A stretch of 64,000 bases of DNA, from the NCBI GenBank assembly GCA_030998015.1, contig JARWMV010000043.1, positions 1 through 64,000 on the forward strand. The letters run 5' to 3'. How positions within the stretch are numbered: position 1 is the first letter of the stretch; every line of letters starts with the position of its first letter. The notes under the pieces were generated by a model. The model made no database searches. It was not told the origin of the DNA and saw nothing but the letters and a program-made list of their open reading frames with translations. Shown here one piece after another: positions 42,866 to 54,064 of this stretch. This stretch comes from Ceratorhiza oryzae-sativae (Eukaryota; Basidiomycota; Agaricomycetes; Cantharellales; Ceratobasidiaceae). A program made the position numbers and the translations under genes.

Positions 42866-43090
42866 TAAGTGATGTGTAAGGACAGGCAATGGCTAGCACA
42901 GGACAAGTGACAGGAAGCAAATATAAGCAAGTGTAAGCAAGAACAGGCGAGGACAGGCAAGACAAGCAACCACAGGCGAAAATGGAAGCACATGCACAAG
43001 TACACATTGCAAGGAGCAGGCAAAATCAGAAAATGAGAGAGGGATATCACAAATAAAATCAATGAACCTGTCAGTAGATGCCTTATGACA
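42866..43090 (-). repeat. Element J1 3' LTR, truncated by element C
   Basis: Plus-strand sequence with repeated AGGCAAG/ACAAGCAA units ends CTTATGACA at 43090; minus orientation starts TGTCATAAGGCATC. It matches 49190-49374 and 52190-52396. The portion beyond 42866 is missing, replaced by the end of element C. Confidence 0.75.
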
Positions 43091-43800
43091 TTGCCCACCT
43101 CCTATGACCACAATGGTGGAGCAATTGGGGCAGGCTTCACACAGGGACAGCATCTTCTCTCAATCCTCCTTTGTCAACTTGGCATACTCCTTTGTGGCAC
43201 AACTGTCATCCCCTCTGCTCCCTCTATCATCAGACCAGGTGCATGAATGCTTGATTTGTACCCCCAGCATTGCTTCCTCCAGTGGATACTGAAGGGACAG
43301 GTTTGTAAAATAGGCAACCAGGTCATCTTGGGGAGATGGCTCTGGAGCCCACCAGTAATGAAGCCCATTAGAATGCCATTGTGTCATGTAGGCAATGGAG
43401 GAGAAGTCTACAGCAACACAGTGCAAGCAGTGATAGTAGGTGCTATTGGTGAGGGATCTGGGAGTGTCTTTGCCATTGAGGTCAAGCCAAAAGAGTTACC
43501 CAATGCCAGGTACCTGTAGACACCTCTGCTGATGTAGTGGCAGTCTCTGCAGATGTGATGGCTCAGCAAAGCACTAGAGAAGATGTCCCCCTGTCCAAGG
43601 CAGTTGAGCATGACCTTGGGGATGGTGCTGATGTAGTGGCTGATGTGAGTGATACAGTTGAACTGGAGGTGCAGCAACATGGTGGTTAGGCAGTGATATG
43701 GGGCAGGGAGGAGCAGAATTGGGAGTGAGAGAGTCAGCAGCAGAGTGTAATAGCACAAAATGGGTTGTTTTGGACTTGCTGCTCTGTTGCCCTACCCTCC
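43091..43800 (-). pseudogene. Element J1 sequence between chromodomain and 3' LTR
   Basis: Minus-strand frames downstream of the Pol C-terminus: LSLQYPLEEAMLGVQIKHSC... and CEACPNCSTIVVIGGGQCHK (43426-43080), and LSHHICRDCHYISRGVYRYL (about 43600-43500). No known domain; a Cys-rich end (CEACPNC) is visible. A polypurine-like GGAGGTGGGCAA (43102-43091, minus) precedes the LTR. Possibly a Pol C-terminal extension or an extra gene in decay. Confidence 0.35.
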
Positions 43801-46800
43801 TCCCTCTGGTAGCTGGGAGTCTGCTCACATGAATAGGGTCTCCAGGTGCTGGAGCATCTGTGTGGTTTGCCAGGAAGTCCCTGATTTTCCCATCCAAGTG
43901 TTTCAGCTCCTCCAAATCTTTCCTTGTGTCATCTAGTGGACCATAGCCCTTCCATCTGACCCTGTAGCACTATTTTCCATCCGTAACTTTCCAATCCAGG
44001 AATTTGTCAACCTCATAATGTTCCTCCCCTTGTTGTGTGATTATTTGAGGGGCAGGTGCAAAGGAACAGCCAACATCCACAACTTTCACCACAGGGGATA
44101 GGAGTGAGATATGGAAAACATTGTGTATCTTCATGCGCTCTGGGAGGTCCAGCATGTATGCATGTGAGCCTGTGTGTTTGGCAATTGGGAAGGGACCATA
44201 TCGCTCATGATCCAGCTTCTTGTTGGGGTGCTGAGATGTGATATGCATGCCCAGAAGCCAAACCTTATCCCCAATGCTGAATTCTGGGAGAGATTTGCCT
44301 TTGTCTGCTTGTTTTGTAGTGTTCCTGTGTCCATTAGAGTGCAGCATAGACATCATGGATAGTCTGGTGGAGTTCCATAGCCCTGTCATCTGCCACTGCA
44401 ACTCCAGTGGGTTCCAGAGACTGTGCAAGTACTGGGGAGCAACCATAAACAATCTCAAATGGAGATTTGGCTGTTGCTTCACTTCATGTGTTGTTGTGAG
44501 CAAATTCAGCCAGAGGAAGCCAGTCTGCCCAGTCTGTTTGTATGTGGTTTACAAAGGTGCACAAGTAAGCTTCTACCCACTGATTATTGATCTCAGTTTG
44601 CCCATCTGTTTGTGGGTGATAGGCTGTAGAGAGTTTGGGATCAATATGGAGCAATCTGCAAATGGCCTTCAGGGATCTGGCATTGTAAGATGGCCCCCTG
44701 TCTGATGTGGTGGTTCTGGGAGTGCCATACAGCTTCCAGACATCATGGAGGAACATCTATGCAACATCTTCTGCTGATGCTGCCTCTCTGACAGGGATCA
44801 GGTGCACCATCCTGGAGAAGTGGTCTACAACTGTCAGAATACTGTCAAAGCCCTTGCATGTTGGCAGCTTGACAATGAAATCATTTGAGATATCTTCTCA
44901 GGGTCTGGCAGGAACAGGGAGAGGCTGAAGAGCAAAGTGTTTTTCATGCCCCTTGCTCCTTCAGCAGATTTTGCAAATGTCTACATAGCGCTTGACCTGG
45001 AACTTTGTAGCTGGCCAGTAGTGTCAGCACAATAGCTCCAGAGTACATGCATGTCCATGATGCCCAGCAGCTGGAGAATCATGGAAATGAGACAATAAGC
45101 TCAGTTTGATGTCAGGCTCATCAGGGAAAACAACTCTTCCCTGACAGAACAAGACTCCATCCTGCGTGGAATAGTGCTTGAACTTTGCTGCCACAGATTG
45201 GGGCATGATCTCTTCACTGGAGACAGCAGAGATAATCACTTCAAGGCTAGGATCCTCTGGCAGGGTGTCTTTGATGAGGGAAATAAGCAGCGCTGACATA
45301 TCTGCTGCTTTGCAAACAAACAGGTGTTCTGGAAGCATTATTTGATACTCAGGCTCTGAACAGGTGTGATCTGGCTGCTGTGAGAGCACATCTGGTTTCT
45401 CTGACTGTTTACCTGGCTTATGTGCAATGACAAAGTTGTAGGAGGCCAGGGTGAGGTGCCAGCACACATGGCATCTGTTTAAGTTCCTGGGAGATTTCCA
45501 GTTCTGCAGATTGTTGTGATCAGTCAAGACAGTGACTTGGTGCTTTGTTCCTTCCAGGAAAATGCACCAGTGTTCAAATGAGCAAATTATAGCCAGTAGT
45601 GCCTTGTCATGAGTACCATGACTGAGCTCTGCAGTGGAGAAGCTGGTTGACATGAGGGCTACAGGGTGAATGAATCCATCAGCCTGTCACTGAGACAGCA
45701 TGGCACCCATTGCATTGCCAGAAGCAACAATTTCCAGAAGATTGGGTTCATCCTCATTTGGGTGTGTAAGCACAGGTTCTGATGAAATTGCTTGTTTGAT
45801 GCCATCAAATTCTGCTTTCTGCTCTTCTCCCTTATGCCACAGGACGTCCAAATGTGTAAGAGCATGTAGTGGTCTTGCCAACTGGCTGTAATCTGCAATG
45901 AGGTAACAGTAGAAGTTTGCAAATCCCAGGGAACTCTGTACTTGTTTCAGTCAGAGGAGCTGGCCATTCAATAATTGACTTGACTTTTTTCTCCTTCTCC
46001 ATTGAGACCCATTCAGGAGTGATCACAAAGTCAATGTAGGTAACTGAGGTGACTACAAAATGGCACTTGGAAGGGTTGCAGAATAGGTTATGCTTCTGTC
46101 AACATTTGAGAACCTCCCTCACATGTCCCACATGCTCCTCTCTCTTGTTAGAGAAGATCATGATGTCATCCAGGTAGACAATGACAAAAATATCCAAGAT
46201 GTCCCTGAAGATGTTGTTCATATAATGTTGGAACACAACAGATTCATTTGTGCAGCCAAATGGCATGACCAGATATTCAAATAGCCCATATTTGGTGCAA
46301 TATGCTGTTTTCCACTTGTCCCCTTTCTTGATGCACACAATGTTGTATCCTGAATGCAAATCCAGCTTAGTGAAGATCTTTGCATGTTGGAGCTTCTCAA
46401 TCAGCTCATCCTGATGCAGCAGTTTGTAGTGGTCCTTGATGGTGATATCATTCAGATGTTGATAGTCAACCACCAGGTGTGAGCAGCCATCAGCCTTCTG
46501 ACAAACATTACTGAAGCACCTGCAGGGGAGGTGCTGGGACAGATCTTGCCACTTGTGAGCTCTTTATCAAGGTGTTCCCTAAGTACAGCTCTCTCAGCTG
46601 GAGTCATTGGGCAGATAGGACCCCAAGGCACATCCTTGCTGTCATCCAGAGGAATTTCCAGAGTTTTTGTAATAACTGCATTCTTCCAAGAGATTGTTTC
46701 AGTAAGTTTGATGGTCATGTTTGGCAAGTCGATGTCAGGGCAGGGTAGGCCTGCTGCAACCAGGGAAGTCCCAGAATGATGTCCCAGTTGCCAAGAGGGA

Positions 46801-47137
46801 CACATAAGAAGGTTACAGTGAAGTAATGTGGTTGTAGATTGAATTCAATAGTGCATTTGAGGCAGACCAAGTCTCTAACTTCTTTGCCATTAATCCCAAC
46901 AACCTGTTGTGGGGAACTGAGTTCTGTGAGGGGAATAGATAGATGATACACATGTTGAGGGTAAATAGAATTTGCAGAGGAAACAGAGTATATAATAGCT
47001 GAATGGGAGCCTGTGATTCTCTCAATGTCAAGAGTGATTAGGAGAGATGATTTGGTTTGAATTGCACAACAGATAAGTGGTTTTGATGACATTGCAGGAG
47101 GCATTGCAGTATCAGACCCTGCTAACATGGGCTGCAT
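43801..47137 (-). pseudogene. pol: Element J1 Pol: PR, RT, RNase H, IN, chromodomain
   Basis: Minus strand, broken by at least ten stops and shifts. Protease-like region 47137-46715 (KSSLLITLDIERITGSHSAI; NWDIILGLPWL). RT core 46473-46099 with [27 protein letters not shown] and [13 protein letters not shown]. RNase H and connection 46026-45400 (HGTHDKALLAIICSFEHW, HKPGKQSEKPDVLSQQ). Integrase finger HFHDSPAAGHHGH (45100-45060). Catalytic D in TTTSDRGPSYN and E in HPQTDGQTEINNQ (44720-44560). GPY/F-like and chromodomain part (FSIGDKVWLLGMHITSQ, EEHYEVDKFLDWKV, YRVRWKGYG; 44290-43950). A Ty3/gypsy chromovirus of a family distinct from A and C. Confidence 0.8.
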
Positions 47138-47144
47138 TAGGCTT

Positions 47145-48841
47145 TTCCCAATTCTGTAGGTTCCTCCAGATCAATCAAGCTTCCAACCTTCCCTGAGACT
47201 GGCTTAGGATGTTCTTCAGCTTTAAGTTTCCAACCTTAGGGGCAGTTTTCAAACTTGTGGCTAGGATTGCTGCATTTGGGGCATTGTCCTGCCTAACTGT
47301 GCTTCTCCCTGATCTCCACTGTCACAAAGCTGCCTGATCTTGTGCTTGTGGGTTTGGAGGTGCTTGGCAATGTGGAGTTGGAGGTTGACTTCATTTCTTT
47401 GCATGCCTCAAAGAGTGTGTTGTGTCAATAAGGCAGGAAATACTGATCAGCTCATCCAAACTGGTGATGCTTCAGCCTATGGTGTGCTCAATCAGCTTGC
47501 TGTGGACAAAGGGCTTGAGACCTCAGCAGAATGCAGCCATCTGAGCCCTGTCAGACCATTCCAGCTCTCCTGCAATGACCCTAAACTCTGTGGCAAGATT
47601 GCTGGCAGGACCTGTTTGTTTCAGCTTGTTGATTTGGCACTCAGCAACCTGCAGGCCACAGAATCATACCAATTGGCAAGGAATCCAGTTTCAAATGCTT
47701 CCCAACCGTCTATAAGCAGATCCCATTCTCCCCCAAGCAGCTTATTGAGGTGGTATTGGCCCAATTGTTTGGGGATGCCCTCCTTCAGGTTCATCAGCAT
47801 ATACATGATCCTGGAATCATTTGTGGGACAGCTGCAGAGGTTGGCAACAAAGTATGTTTTGCAGTCAAGGATGAGGGACTTTGCTGCTTTCCCCTTCTTG
47901 CCACTGTGATTCTCTGGAGCAGGAATCTTTGATGTTGGCTAAAAGGGAGCTGGGGTTTGCACTGCTGCATGCACAGCTTGCTCCAGAGGATGTGTTAGGG
48001 CATGGGTGAGGACATTTGCAATAGTATTCAACAAGTGCACTTCCTGCTGCTCTTTTGTCTCTTGCTCTGGTGCAGGAGTCCAATGGAGGCTGTTAGCACT
48101 GAGTGGGATGGATTGCAGAGGTGTGCTGGTGCATGAGGGAGGGGGAGAAACTGCTGGGCACTCTGCTGGCTGCATTTCTGGTGCTGTGGTGTTCCAGGAG
48201 ATATCTGTGATCAACAGGGAGGTGCAGAAGGTGACTTTGCTTGGCTGGGAAGGTGTGGATGTCCCTATGGGGTTGAGCACTAGCACACTTTGCTCTTCTG
48301 GACTCCTAGGCACATGTAGACATTGTTCGTTGTCCTCCTCTGTGCTGGGTTATGCCTCGGTCTGCCTGAGTGAGCCTGAGGGATCTTCTGACCCAAATCT
48401 GGTTGGGATGGTGTGGTCTCTGTATGCTGATCCAGTGACCAGCAATGGTTTGGGTGTGCTCTCTCCTGCCAGGTTGCTTGAATGGACCAGAGTGCATTGT
48501 TCTGGCTCCTTCACAAGCATGCTGATGTCTTGATGCATTTATGTGAGAGCAGACATCATCCTTGCCTTCAATGCATGGATCTGGTTGTTAAGATTGTTTT
48601 GTAGCATTTATACCATCCCATGGAGAACTGGGGCTTCAGAGCTGTGGCTTCTGGTGCCAATGAGATAGGTGAAGAGATACCCTAGTTTTTGACTCTCCTC
48701 TGGATGATACAGAAAGGCCTGCACACTGTCTGAGGATGTGGTGGTGCCTGGTGTGCTCGCTACTGGTGCAAGAGATGCAGCTGGGAGCAGTGGGGAGTTC
48801 CTGGCTGATGAAGTGGCTGATGCAGAGTGTTGTTTGGACAT
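47145..48841 (-). pseudogene. gag: Element J1 Gag
   Basis: Starts at ATG 48841 (MSKQHSASATSSARNSPLLP) with a low-complexity Ser/Ala/Pro N-terminus followed by LFTYLIGTRS, and is broken by stops at 48608 and elsewhere. The Gag core is at about 47860-47600 (IMYMLMNLKEGIPKQLGQYHL, WEAFETGFLANW). A CCHC knuckle CPKCSNPSHKFENC lies at about 47292-47250. The same protein is seen less broken in the plus-strand copy at 54065-55767. Confidence 0.75.
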
Positions 48842-49022
48842 GGTGTTACAGGTGCAGGATTGATGCCTTGAGTTGTGGGTGTCAGTGACAGTAATATGCT
48901 GATATGTATGAGATTTTCGCAGCAAGCTGTTTATATGCTTGCACAAAATTACATTGGAATGGATGGTGGGGAACGAAGTGCAGAGTGATATGAGGCAACA
49001 GCCTGATAAGAGCACTTTACAC

Positions 49023-49374
49023 TGTCACAACTGATGACTTGTAGACAGCCAGGAGAATACCTGGAGTGGAATACTAGCTCTCACAGTTGTGGAATGGGTG
49101 AATGGATAAGGTAAAGCACTCTGGAGACCAGAGACACTTCATAGACTTGCTCAAGTACTATTTCAGGCTAATATGCCATATGCCATGTAAGTACAAACAA
49201 TGGCTAGTATGGTACAGGTGACAGGAAGCCACTATAATCAATAACAGGCAAGGACAAGCAAGACAAGCAAGCACATGCACAAGTACATGTTGCAAGGAGC
49301 AGGCAAAATCAAGGAAACATGAGAGAGATACCACAAATCAAATCAATAACATGTCAGGAGCAAGGCTCATGACA
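49023..49374 (-). repeat. Element J1 5' LTR
   Basis: 352 bp; minus orientation starts TGTCATGAGCCTTGC (49374) and ends GTTGTGACA (49023). Contains a CTTGC/TTGTC-rich stretch. The internal sequence after a 2-nt gap is GTAAAGTGCTCT (49020-49009), nearly complementary to AGAGTGCTTTAC of the LTR (49122-49111). Confidence 0.75.
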
Positions 49375-51801
49375 GTTTGGATTACATTCTAGGGGCAATT
49401 GCAGTGCCAGACACAGGTAAAATGGGCTGCATGAGGCTTTTCCTGACTCTACAGGTTCCTCTAGGTCAATCAGGCCTCCCACCTTCCCTAAGATGTGCTT
49501 GGGGTGTTCTTCAGCATTTTGTTTCTGCCTATTTGGGGAATTCTCAAACCAGTGACCAGAATTGCTGCATTTGGGGCACTGTCCTGCCTTCCTGTGCTTC
49601 TCCTAGATTTCTGCAGTCACAGAGCCTCCTGATCTTGCACTGGTGGGTTTGGGGATGTTCCAAGGGGATTGATTGGAGGTTGCCTGAATCTCCTTGCACA
49701 CCTCAAACACAGTATTGTCAGTGAGACAGTCAATGTTAATGAGCTCATCCGAACTGGTGATAACTCTTGCCAATGAAATGCTCAATGCGCTTGCTGTGGA
49801 CATATGGCTTGAGACCTCACCAAAATGTTGCCATGAGGGTGCTATCATACCAGTCCAGCTTGCCTGCAATAACCCTAAATTCTTGTCATGAGCCACAATC
49901 AAAGGTCTTGTGGCTAATCAACCTTTTTTCCTTTGTTTTGCCTTATTAATCTTGTGGCTTGACCACCTCTCCCTCACAAGCAAGCACCTCCACCTGCTTA
50001 CTGAGCATTGTCCTATTATTAGTCACTTGCTTACTGATCACTGCCATTCAACTTACCCATGCTACTATTATTAGTAACTGTCTGACTGATCATTGCCATT
50101 CATTCTTACTCATGCTACATGCACACTTAGTCACTCCCTTGGTTAGAATAGTATAAAAGCAAGGAGAGCAAGCCAGTCTACCCCAGCTTGCTCTACCTTG
50201 TCAATTCCCCTCTAAAGCACCTTGTGTGAGAATCAGTCCCTAGCTGACTTATGAGCTTAAGTAACAGCCAGAAGGGCCTTGAGTCAAGGCCATGTTGCAA
50301 TCCCCAGCACTAAGCATCTGATTTAGCCACTGTCCACAGTTGCTTACTCAGCAATGGGTGTCCATCAGCCACAAGCACCTAAGTGCATACAGTGTCAAGC
50401 CATGAGATGGTAGACACACAAAAGGCATCAAGCCAAGATGTGCCACTCATCAGTAGTAGTCAGGACATAGTCCAGACCAATTAAGGGCATTAGCCACTTG
50501 TAAAGCAAAGGTTCAACAACTGCTTCAGAGGTTGTGACAATTCTGTGGCAAAGTTGCTCACAGAGCCCAATTGTTTCAGCTTATTAATCTGGCGCTCACC
50601 AACCTGCAGCACTGCAGGATCAGACCAATCAGCAATAAATGCTGTCTCAAATGATTCCCAACTGGTGAGCATTGGATCCTGGTATCGCCTCAGTAGCTTG
50701 TTGAGGTAGCATTGTCCCCACTATTTGGAGATTATCACATTCAGGTTCATCAGCACACATATGATCCTGGAATTGTCTGTGGGAAAGCTGGAGAGGTTGG
50801 CAATGAAGAAGGTTTTGCTGTCCAGGACAAATAACTTTGCTTTGTTCCACTTCTTGCCACTATACTTTTCTGGAGCTGGGATCTTGGAAGCTGGCTGCTA
50901 AGGAGGTGGAGTCTGCATTGCTGGATGTACCACTTGCTCTGGAGGACAGGTAAGCGCATGGGTGAGAACATTGGCAGTATTGCTCACAGTGCAGTGCACA
51001 CAGCTTCCTGCTCTTTTGTCTCTTGCTCAGATGCAATGGTCCAGCAGAGGCTCCCAGCACCAAGGGGAATGGATTGTAGGGGTGCACTGGTGTGCACAGG
51101 AGGGGGAGAGGCTGCTGCATGCTCTGGTGGCTGTGTTTCTGCAGTGCTGGGGTTGCAAGAGTTTTCTGTGACCACAGGGGTGGTGTGAAAGGTTACTCTG
51201 CTTGGCTAGGATGGAGTTGAGGCTGCTATGGGGTCAAACTCAATGATGCTTTGCTCTGCTGGGCTTCTGGTTGCTGCCAGGTGTTGCCTGTCATCCTCCT
51301 CAGTGCTGGGCTCTGGCCTAGGCTGTCTGAGCAATCTGGAGGGATCTTCTGACCCAAATCTGGTGCAGATGGCATTGTCTCTTTATGTTCACCCAATGAC
51401 CAGCGATGGTTTGGGTGTATTCTCTCCAGCTGGAGTGCTGGAGCATACCAGAGTGTGTTGCTCTGCCTCCCTGGCAAGCCTGGCATTGTCTCGGAGCACA
51501 TTGGTGAGTGCAGACATGATCCTGGCTTCTGTTGCCTGAATCTGCTTGCTGAGATTGTGTTGCAGGGACTCCAGCATGCCATGTAGTGCTGGGGATTCAG
51601 AATTGTCACTCCTGGTGCCAATCAGATAGCTGAAAAGATGACCTGATTCTTGATGGTCTTCTGGAGCATACAGAAAGGCTTGTGCACTGTCTGAGGGTGC
51701 GCTGGTGCCTGGTGCACTCCCTGCTGGTGCAGAGATGCAGCTAGGGGTAGGGGAGAGTTCCTGGCCAATGAAGTGGCCAGTGCGAAGCGTTGTTTGGACA
51801 T
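49375..51801 (-). pseudogene. gag: Element J2 Gag, interrupted by a solo LTR
   Basis: Second copy of the J-family Gag on the minus strand. ATG at 51801, N-terminus (TSAPSDSAQAFLYAPEDHQESGHLFSYLIGTRSD) at about 51710-51600, core at 50780-50560 (WESFETAFIADWSDPAVLQVGERQINKL). After the solo LTR (49884-50539) it continues to the C-terminal region with CPKCSNSGH-like knuckle sequence near 49590-49540, and is cut at 49375 by element J1. Stops and shifts throughout. Confidence 0.7.
49884..50539 (+). repeat. 656-bp solo LTR (E type) with perfect TSD
   Basis: Starts TGTCATGAGCCACAATCAAAGG and ends GAGGTTGTGACA, flanked by ATTCT at 49879-49883 and 50540-50544. A TATAAAAGCAAGG promoter box lies near 50152 on the plus strand. 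The first ~230 bp are related to the LTR pieces at 17976-18203 and 56858-57186; the rest is distinct. Confidence 0.9.
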
Positions 51802-51984
51802 GGCACCTTAGATGCAATATGAAAGTCTTTAGAAGTAAGTGGGTGTAGCTGACATTGACGTGTTGATATGTATGTGAGCTGATGTGCAAGCTGTTGATAT
51901 GCTTGTACAAAATGGCGTTGAAATGGATGGTGTGGGATGAGATCCAGAGTAATGAGGCAACAGCCTGGGAAGGGTGCTTCACAA

Positions 51985-52396
51985 TGTCACAATAGATGAC
52001 TTGTAGACAGTTGGGATGAGATCTGAGCCTCTGAAAGTACTGTAAAAGAGCTCTGGGGCAAAGACAGGTGAACTTAGAGCAGCGAGGGGTGTGGAATGAC
52101 AAGGTGAAGCACTCTTGATATGAGAGATACCTCACAGACTGGCTTAAATACCATTTGGTGCCAGTATGGCAAGCAACACGTAACTACAAGCAAGGGCTAT
52201 CTCAGTGCAAGTGACAGGAAGTGAATCAAAGCAAGTATAAGCAAGTATAAGTGATAACAAGCAAGAAAAGCACGAACAAGCAATAATGGAAGCACATGTA
52301 CAAGCACATGTGGAAAGGAGCATGCAAAATCCAGGAGATGAGAGAGAATTATCACAAATGGAATCCATGAGCATGTCAGGAGCAAGGCTCATTACA
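51985..52396 (-). repeat. Element J2 5' LTR
   Basis: 412 bp; minus orientation starts TGTAATGAGCCTTGCTCC (52396) and ends CTATTGTGACA (51985). The LTR has AGAGTGCTTCAC (52114-52103, minus). The predicted PBS two bases inside the border is GTGAAGCACCCT (51982-51971), complementary at 11 of 12 positions. Confidence 0.75.
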
Positions 52397-53087
52397 CCAA
52401 TGACCAGCTCTGAGGAATTGAATTCTGTGAGTGGAATATGTAGCTGATGTGCATGTCATGGGTCAATGAAATTTACATAGGATCCAAAGTAAATGAGAGC
52501 ATGATGAGAGCTTGTGATTCCCTCAATATCAAAGGTCATTAGGAGAGATGAATTAGATATGATCACACAACAGACAAGGCATGTGCAAGGCAATGTAGGG
52601 AATTGCAGCAACTGACACAGGTTAAATGGGCTATATTAGGCTTTTCCCTACTCCACAGATTCCTCCAGAACAATCAGGTTTCCAACCTTCCCTGAGACTG
52701 GCTTAGGACACTCTTCAACTATGTGTTGCGAGCCATTGGGGCAGTTTTCAAACTTGTGTACAGAATCACCACATTTGGGGCACTGTCCTGCCTTGATGAG
52801 TTTCTCCCAGATTTCTACAGTCACAAAGACAGGTGATCTTGGGCTGGCGGGTTCAGAGGTCTTCTGACAGGAGTGGTTGGAGGATGATTTCATCTCCTTG
52901 TGTACCGCAATCAGGGTACAGTCAATGGGACAGGCAATGTTACAAGCTCATCCACAATTGGGATGCTCCTTCCAATGGTATGTACAATGAGCCTGGTGTG
53001 TACCAAGGGCTTGAGACCTCATTGGAATGCAGTCATGAGACCACAGACACACTATTCCTGCTCTCCAGCAAGGGCACTACCCTAAAC
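52397..53087 (-). pseudogene. Element J3 Gag C-terminus/protease fragment
   Basis: Minus strand; CPKCGDSVHKFENC knuckle (about 52780-52739) followed by PKPVSGKVGNLIVLEE and then protease-proximal sequence resembling J1 (47137-46860). It is cut on the left by the J2 LTR and on the right by a plus-strand J LTR. Confidence 0.65.
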
Positions 53088-53446
53088 TGCCACAAGCCTT
53101 GCTCCTGACTTGTTATTGATTTAATTTGTGATATCTCTCTTGTGTTTCCTTGGTTTTGCCTGCTTCTTGCAATTTGTACTTGCACATGTGCTTCCATTTT
53201 TGTCTGCTCTTACTTTTCTTGCTTGTCCTTGCCTACTCTTGCTTATACTTGCTTATATTTGCTTCCTGTCGCTTGTACTGACATGTCGCTTCCCATATTA
53301 GCCACAAATAGTATTTAAGCAAGTCCATGAAGCATCTCTGGCCTCCAGAGGGCTTTACCTCATCTATGCACCCATTCCACTACTCTAAGAGCCAGTACTC
53401 CCCTCCAGGGATTCTCCCAGCCATCTACAAGTTGTCAGTTGTGACA
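53088..53446 (+). repeat. J-family LTR, plus orientation (copy L)
   Basis: 359 bp; starts TGCCACAAGCCTTGCTCCTGAC and ends AGTTGTGACA. TATA-like TATTTAAGC at 53312-53320. AGAGGGCTTTAC at 53347-53358 pairs with GTAAAGCACTCT at 53449-53460, two bases after the LTR end (11 of 12 complementary). Confidence 0.75.
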
Positions 53447-54064
53447 TTGTAAAGCACTCTTATCAGGTTGTTGCCTCGTATCACTCTGCAGTTCATTTGC
53501 CAGCATCCCTTCCAACATCATTTGGTGCAGGCATATAAACTATTCCTCACTCATTTCTTTGATTTTTGCTGCCTCTTGCCACATATACTTGTATATGTGC
53601 TTCCATTCTTGCTCGTTCCCACTTGTCTTGCTTATATTCACTTATATTCACTTCCTGTTGCTCATACTGTGTTAGCCCTTGCTTGTAATTACACGTCGCT
53701 TGTGATATTCATATAGAATAGTATTTAAGTGAGTATGTGAAGTGTCTCTGCTCTCCAGAGCACTTCACCTCATCATTCCACTTCACTTTCTACTCTCAGA
53801 CTGCCTGGCTTGCCCTAAGGCCCCTTTGCAGTACCTTCAACGGCTCAGGTCTCATCCCAACCATCTACAAGGCATTGGTTGCGACTTTGTGAAGCACTCT
53901 TCTCAGGCTGTGGCCTCATCACTTTGGATCTCATCTCACACTACCCATTCCAGCCCCATTTTGTACAAGCACATCAACAACTTGCAAGCCAGCTCACATA
54001 CATATGAAAGTCTCAATATCAGTTACACCTGCTTCTAAAGACTTTGATCTGGTGTCTGAGGCAC
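53447..54064 (+). repeat. J-family leader with a second, internally joined LTR piece
   Basis: After the PBS the leader (TCAGGTTGTTGCCTC...GGCATATAAACTATTCC) jumps at about 53545 back into LTR interior sequence (TCTTTGATTTTTGCTGCCTC), runs to an LTR end at about 53882 (GGTTGCGAC) and starts the leader again (TTTGTGAAGCACTCTTCTCAGG). This second LTR piece has TATTTAAGTG near 53732. It looks like template switching or recombination between J copies. Confidence 0.6.
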
